From assembly GCF_949628265.1 (NCBI RefSeq), contig NC_088788.1:3286001-3350000 (forward strand): 64,000 bases of DNA, in the 5' to 3' direction. Position numbers and translations under genes: made by a program. The DNA is from Cloeon dipterum. Taxonomy: Eukaryota; Arthropoda; Insecta; Ephemeroptera; Baetidae. The notes beneath the pieces were generated by a model, which made no database searches, was not told the origin of the DNA, and saw nothing but the letters and a program-made list of their open reading frames with translations. Shown here piece by piece: positions 58,480-64,000 of the stretch (positions within the stretch are counted from its first letter, which is position 1; each line of letters starts with the position of its first letter).

Positions 58480-61261
58480 TTAGTCAGAGGAGAAGAATTC
58501 CAGTATTGCCCTGCCGGGGATTTCAGAGTGGCACAACTTCTGAATGACGTCTGTTGCCTGCTCCGCCGGGAATACGGTGTGCGGAGGAGGGATGATCTGA
58601 AACCGGGCAATTATTGATTAGCGAAAATATTGATATGGTTTACTGACCCAGAATTAATGCATGTCGTGGTGAGCACGAAAATACTTTTTTGAGCTATAAA
58701 ATCTGTATTTCTCACAAAGTTGTTTTGAACCAGAAAATTTTCAAAACAAGAAATACAAAATATATTGCTTAACACTTCCTTTTTTCTGATTTCCTGAGAA
58801 GAACCTTAATAAAAAAATATCCTGACCTGAATATTGCTTCTTTTTTGTTCTCCTATCAATGCTTTATAACTCTACACATTCCCCACGAATTTTTTATTAA
58901 AAAAAATTAATTTATATTATTTCAACCCTCTCGGATTCAGCTTGTATTTAAAATCACAATATATTTTCTCTCATCCACCTATTAAAGTGGAATGAAATAC
59001 TGGGCAACAATTGAAAATTATTTAAACTGTTGGATGCCATAAACAATTGACCGATAAACAATTTGTTCAACAATTTGCAATAATAAAAAAATGACCTTCC
59101 TACAATAAAAATTCAAATTTTGCCAATTTTCTCCAAAATTTACAGTGCTTGAACATATTTTTTTGGCATATTTCGATTCCTATCGTCGAGATCTGTCCAA
59201 CGGTGAATGCCACTTATTGGGGAAACTCTTTGTTTTGAAATTTAATCGGATTTCAAGTAAGGAGACAGCCATTGCCATTTGAAAAGCACGCTAACTTTCC
59301 AGCCAATTTTCTCGAATGATTACAGCGTTTCTTAGGTCAATGTAAGGCTTTAACTGAATCCTAAGGGAGAGTTTATGTATTGGCAACAAGCATTTTCCAG
59401 GCTTTTCCAGTATCATTCCTCTTTAAAAGAATCCGGCGTCATTACCTTTCTGTTACTGACAAGCTCGACTAGCTCCTCAAGCTGCTCAATGGAGCCCATG
59501 TCGACAGGGCGAATGCACTGGTCCTTCTCTTCCGCTCTTTTGCTGAACTTGGGCATCAGCCGCTCAGCCACCTCGGCGCTGATGAACACCACACCACCCT
59601 GAATTCAATTTGTTTTTTTTTGTCATTATTGACTTTCAGGGAATGTCGGGGCTGCTGCTTACCCTGCTCAGGCATTGCAGAGATCTGTGCAGGCTCCTGG
59701 AGGTTGTGCCAAAGTCGATGACGATGTCCACTTCTCCCTTGCAAGCGTCGATGGTTCTCTCAATCAGCTGCTTCTCGTACACGTCTTCATTCCACTGCAC
59801 CTGATTCACTCTAGAAAAATTAAGATAATTAAAAAAACGTCAGTTTAATTAATTTAAATTATTCCACCTTAGATTTTCTTTGGCGAGTTGGAATCCTTCA
59901 TCCCTGAGGGTGGCCACGGATATGCACACCCTGGTTTCGATGTCTTGAAACTCGTAACTTGCAATTTTCAGGGCCCACAGGGCCAATCCTCCGGTGCCCA
60001 CGACCAAAATTTTTGCACGAGCTGAAACGATATTTAAAATAAAACGAACCATTGACCTTTATAGCGCTGGTTTTTACCATTTTCGCCTTTTTCCTTGAAC
60101 AACTGGTCGGTGTACTCCCTGGCGTGGATGACTGTGTTCATGGCCAGCAGAGCGCCGGTCGGCAGCATTGCAGCCACGCTCAGGGGCATGTGCGCTGGTA
60201 TCTTCACCAAGTACTTTAGGTCTGTCACTGTGATGAACTCGGCATATCTAGAATTCAAATTTTTATGATTAGATTTGGAATAATTTTATTTTTAAATTAA
60301 GATTAATTTTTTTGAGCGGGACAAACTGGTAAATAGATACTGACTGACAAAATGACAAGAAGTTTCCCGGTTTTTGGAGCTAATAAGACGGTGGATGAAT
60401 TTCATTCCCCACGGAGAACACGACAGAACTATTTAAAATCTGGTCATAGTCGAAATTCAAAATCTTTACTTGTAATTGAAGTTCCTAAAACCTCCAATAC
60501 AAAAACTTAAAAGTGATAAATGATAAAAATTAGCGATTAAATTCATTTTCTTAATAAACGTCTTTCCCAAATGGTATCAAATTTTCATTGGTGTCAAATT
60601 AATTTATATTTAAAGCAGCGGGGTCCAGATGTGCGATAAAATTGGTTCCCACTGCGCAGATCCAAGATGGCGTCTGAATGTGGGAAGCAAAAAGCTCTCG
60701 TTTGGATTGCCGTACGAGTGTCAAGAGTCTGATTTTACGAACCAAAAGACGCGATTAGCAAATTATGTCACAAGATTGACGAAAATTTGCTTCTTTTCGC
60801 GCATTTTCACGTGTCCTTTCTTTCGGACGCCATGTCTGCGCGTCCCCCGCTAATTTAAATCAAAATTAAGGTACTCACCCGTGGGGCACACCCTCATAAG
60901 GGAAGACGACAACCCGGTCGCCAACCTTAAGCGGATTGTCGGCGACGGCTTCCGAACCGAGCGACTCGACGATGCCGGCTACCTCATAGCCAGGGTAGAG
61001 GGCTGTGTCCCTGACCCCAGGGTGGGAGGGGCTGGTGAACAGCGGCAGGTCGAATGACTTGTCTGACGAGATGGATGAGACAGAGGAGACGGAGGAGAGC
61101 GACGGCGTGCGGTGGAGGCGGTAGCACGCCCCGGCACACGCCACCCTGATGCGAGCACCGTGCGGCGGCACGTCCGGCATCGGCACTTCAAAGCTGAACA
61201 CGCAGTCCTTGATGGTCGGCCCGGGCGACTCGATGCTTACTTGCCGACACAGCTTGTTCAT
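58480..61261 (-). CDS. medium-chain dehydrogenase/reductase (alcohol dehydrogenase-like)
   Basis: Minus-strand exons 60879-61261, 60078-60247, 59868-60021, 59663-59810, 59446-59598 and 58480-58596 join in frame to 374 aa. The N-terminal GroES-like domain has IRVACAGACYRLHR, a Ser-rich insert (about 54-67) and PGYEVAGIVESLG (90-102). The nucleotide-binding domain has LVVGTGGLALWALKIA (190-205), the usual Rossmann glycine motif. Later come DIVIDFGTTSRSLHRSLQCLSRGG and the closing FPAEQATDVIQKL. Cys46 of the zinc-site type is kept, but the GHE histidine is Tyr92 and the four-cysteine structural zinc lobe is absent, so it is probably not a zinc alcohol dehydrogenase. The substrate is unknown; it may be an NAD(P)H quinone- or enoyl-type reductase. 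An acceptor (ttttatag) 13 bp before the ATG implies an upstream leader exon. Two MITEs lie in its introns beside splice donors. Confidence 0.88.
58982..59426 (-). mobile_element. MITE family 1, copy 9
   Basis: A complete TTAA-bounded copy of about 445 bp in intron 5 of the dehydrogenase-like gene. Its right edge lies about 20 bp from the end of exon 5 (59446). The terminal repeats are AGTGGAATGAAATAC and the inverse of AGAGGAATGATAC. Confidence 0.92.
60616..60851. mobile_element. hAT-type MITE (family 4), copy 3 (right end damaged)
   Basis: The left end CAGCGGGGTCCAGAT is intact. The right end has lost about 14 bp of the terminal repeat. It lies in intron 1 of the dehydrogenase-like gene, ending 27 bp from the splice donor at 60878. 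No clear target duplication remains. Confidence 0.88.
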
Positions 61262-61436
61262 TTCGGCAGATTATGCTATAAAAATTAAACCCAAAATGGC
61301 AGAGTTAGTTTAGAGAATCGAAGTGTTGGACTAATCGTACGGCCAGATTCCGTCAAAAACAAATATTTAAAGTGGATTATTTTGATATAAATTCAGTTTG
61401 GACGCATTCAAAATAAATTCAATCTTCATAAATGAC

Positions 61437-61855
61437 CAGTTGTATAAACCCTTAGCGTTTGAAGCCGCCAACAGATAGCGCCACCGTATACTTTCGTATT
61501 AAATTTAATTTTAAGGCACTTCCGCTGCGATTTCAGACTAAATTCTGCTACTGTGCATTCTTCACTTAATTTGATTTCTTTTGACGTGCTGAAAACCAAA
61601 ATCAGTCCAGCCATTCGCCGTAGAAACGTTGGAAAAGATTTTTTAATTTCAAAAAATAGTTTTTTACGATTCTACGGCGATTGGCTTAACCGATTTTGGT
61701 TTTCAGCACGTCAAAAGAAAGAAAATTAAGTGAAGAATGCACAGTATCAGGATTGAGTCTGAAATCGCAGGGGAAGTGCCTTTAAAATAAATTTTTTATG
61801 ATAGTATACGGTGCCGCCATCTGTTGGCGGCTTCGAACACTAAGGGTTTAAACAA
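61437..61855. mobile_element. foldback MITE (family 2), copy 3
   Basis: An inverted-repeat element with ends ACCAGTTGTATAAAC and CAACTGGT, about 175 bp upstream of the dehydrogenase-like coding start. CTCF-like words lie at 61468-61482 (one change, ATAGCG) and inverted at 61813-61827. Confidence 0.9.
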
Positions 61856-63600
61856 CTGGTGAATTAAGGTACGAAAATATAAAATTTCATTAGGCCTTCA
61901 TTATTCTATCTTATCACTTTATCATTGTATTTTTCATCTTGTACCACTTCTTACAATATTTATATACTTAAAACAATCAGTCAACAAAAACATTTAAGAA
62001 AGACTTCCGTGCTGTCACTTCACGCAATCAAATCTAGCAATTAACTTAAAGATCAAGGCCTTTGAGGATATACTGATTCACCAACTCGAGTTCAAAATAC
62101 TCAAATTCTCAGAAGTGGTTTGCGATAAGAAAGAACATGAAAAAATCACTTTGGGTGCGCTCCGAAACGAAATATTTGGCACCCGCCGGAGTTAAATTGC
62201 GAAAACAGGCGTGTAACCGCATCCGGACTAATTAGATAGGACGGCGCGGCGCTGAAAATACGACTGCACTTTCTGTCGGCAAATAAATAGGCGCAAACAA
62301 TATTCACTCGAGACGAGGCGGCGAAGACCCGCGTGCTCGCGGCAGCAGCGTGAGTGAGGCCTTGGTAAAACCTAATGAAGCGTCGCCGCATGCACCGCGA
62401 GTGCTGCGGTGCTCAAAACACTTTCCTCTAGAGGTCGCGCCGCGGAAATTCTAATTGCTATAAATGCGTTTATTTGCGTCGGCCTCGTTAGCATGCACGC
62501 GATGATCTTTTGCTGGCAGATCAGCTTGTTTTCATTTTGACCCATAAGACGAGCGACTCAATTTCAACAGATTTCTGAAATAGTAGTTAGCCTATTGCAA
62601 TAACAAGTAGTGAATCATTCGCAGAAATAATTTGAGCTAAATCGCACTCAACTTACAAAGTCAGAAAACTCAGAAATTTCCAAAGAAAAGATGTCAACAA
62701 TCGAGGCTGGTTCTTTCATGAGTAAAATTTTAAAGGGAAGCAGGGAATGGTGTTGCTTGAAAAAGGAAATAATATGAACATTTTGAGGGCAAATTTAATT
62801 TAAAAATGCGCAGTGTTGACTTTAGAACATCGAACTTTAAATTTTCAGTTGCTGCGTACGACTTGTCTGTGTCAACAAGTTCATTTAACCTTTATAAAGT
62901 TAATTTTTTACAATTGAAGCTGTGGATAAATTAAATAGTATTTAAAAGTTGTCATCATGACGCATACCAAAAATTTCTGCAAAGTGATGATGCCTCTGTC
63001 AGCAAGTAAAAATACATTTTTGCAATCCTTCCAAAACAGATGATGTGCCAGCGGAAAATTCGCTATTTCTGCGTACGTATTCTTTCATCAATCTTGAGTA
63101 AAAATTCCACTCGTGGTTGGAAAGTAAAATAAATCCTCGTTTTAACAATGCCTATTTTTACACGCAACGGCTGTGAACGGCTTGGTCAAAAGAGCAAACT
63201 TCTTTTAGACTGCTATATTTAGACGGATTTTCTAAACTTTGTTTTGTAGTGATCAATTAATAGCTGGCTTCAAATGATCGTTTTTTTCTTTTTCTTGTGG
63301 AATGTATTTCGTTTTTGAGGTTATATAACCATTATTTATTTCATAATTGAAATTTATTCTTGCATGTCAATACATAAAATTAATAGAAAACGTAGCAAGA
63401 AAAGGCATAGTACTAGCAAAAATATTGCAATAATTATTATTGTTCTGACACTAAACTCATTTTTTCACAGCGCGTTTATAAATTAAAATTACACAAAACA
63501 AGAACACTTTTGTATGAACGTTTAAATATCCCGTATATTGTCGTGACAACGTGAATAAACATGCGATTACGCCCTTTCTTATCTGGAGTGGTGGTCGGTC
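61856..63600. other. intergenic DNA with GC-rich island 62150-62500
   Basis: The island is a candidate promoter and leader exon region for the minus-strand dehydrogenase-like gene, because that gene has a splice acceptor just before its ATG. No exact start can be given. The rest is AT-rich with nothing recognised. Confidence 0.4.
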
Positions 63601-63622
63601 GGTGCAAGCGCGAGCCTCACTC

Positions 63623-63949
63623 AGTCGCTCGCTACGCCACCAAAATAAATCTGATTTTGCTCGGATTCAAATCAAACTCAGCTCATATTCTTGGGGCAGT
63701 GATCAGTGATGCTCGTGATTTTGTGAGACGTGCGTTCTAGTTGATCAGGAGAAGGCGTATCAGAACGCTACCGACTGTGAAGGTCACAGACGAGAGTGAA
63801 CCCGAGTATTGATCCTATTATGCACTGACCGATTCAGGAAAACGGGGCAACAGCAGCGGACACGCGAAATTTAATTTCGATTTTCGCATCAAAGCTGTCG
63901 TGATTGTTGAAATATTGGCTTGCGTAATGAAATAAAACGGCTTACATCG
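63623..63949 (+). other. candidate non-coding first exon of a gene beyond the window
   Basis: A GC-richer block with a TCAGTC initiator-like word (A at 63623) runs to a good donor (ATCG|gtaaga, 63949/63950). All ATG frames inside are very short, as expected for a leader. The product is unknown because the coding exons would lie outside the window. Confidence 0.35.
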
Positions 63950-64000
63950 GTAAGACCCTCATAGACAACTCACACAAATTGGATTTCGCCTCTAGGGAGC

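Noticed and set aside
1-64000. tRNA genes or CRISPR array
   Set aside because: GGTTCGAAT-like words seen (for example near 37583) lie in coding exons without a cloverleaf; no spaced direct repeats of CRISPR type were found.

Overview
The window is animal nuclear DNA, most likely from an arthropod (insect or other pancrustacean). It has AT-rich spacers, short GT-AG introns, TCAGT-type initiators, many small non-autonomous DNA transposons, and split genes that encode metazoan proteins (SEA plus Frizzled-CRD membrane protein, GT92 glycosyltransferases, an ERG28-like protein, an MDR dehydrogenase). The species cannot be fixed from this sequence. No tRNA, rRNA or CRISPR array was seen.

Layout. 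From 1 to about 21.6 kb I find no convincing protein gene. AT-rich DNA alternates with GC-rich islands a few hundred bases long, and there are many MITEs plus a three-unit ~254-bp tandem repeat. From about 22.0 to 36.4 kb, on the plus strand, lies a five-coding-exon gene. It encodes a 331-aa type II membrane protein with a SEA domain and a C-terminal Frizzled cysteine-rich domain; its 9-kb first coding intron is full of MITEs. From 36.8 to 53.9 kb there are five tandem, same-strand GT92 (DUF23) glycosyltransferase genes, called A to E here. A to D share six exons with every intron in phase 0. E is diverged, has one intron fewer, and has lost an Asp of the DxD-like motif. On the minus strand follow an ERG28-like four-exon gene (54.7-56.4 kb) and a six-exon MDR alcohol-dehydrogenase-like gene (58.5-61.3 kb). 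The right end holds a candidate non-coding first exon of a plus-strand gene that continues beyond the window.

Repeats. At least four short DNA-transposon families are present: (1) a ~390-440 bp TTAA-flanked MITE, nine clear copies plus old relics; (2) a ~425 bp foldback element whose ends carry CTCF-like motifs; (3) a ~370-400 bp hairpin MITE with E2F and NRF1-like motifs; (4) a ~250-270 bp hAT-type MITE with YY1-like motifs. Several sit in introns, two of them within about 30 bp of a splice donor.

How the parts relate. The GT92 proteins are predicted Golgi type II glycosyltransferases expanded by repeated tandem duplication. Copies A-D carry a shared upstream block with a TATA box and initiator. 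A fragment of the E-type 5' flank is stranded between B and C, which records the duplication history. Any functional link between the SEA/CRD receptor-like gene and the GT92 array is only positional. Exon coordinates were derived by hand from splice signals, reading frame and comparison between paralogs.
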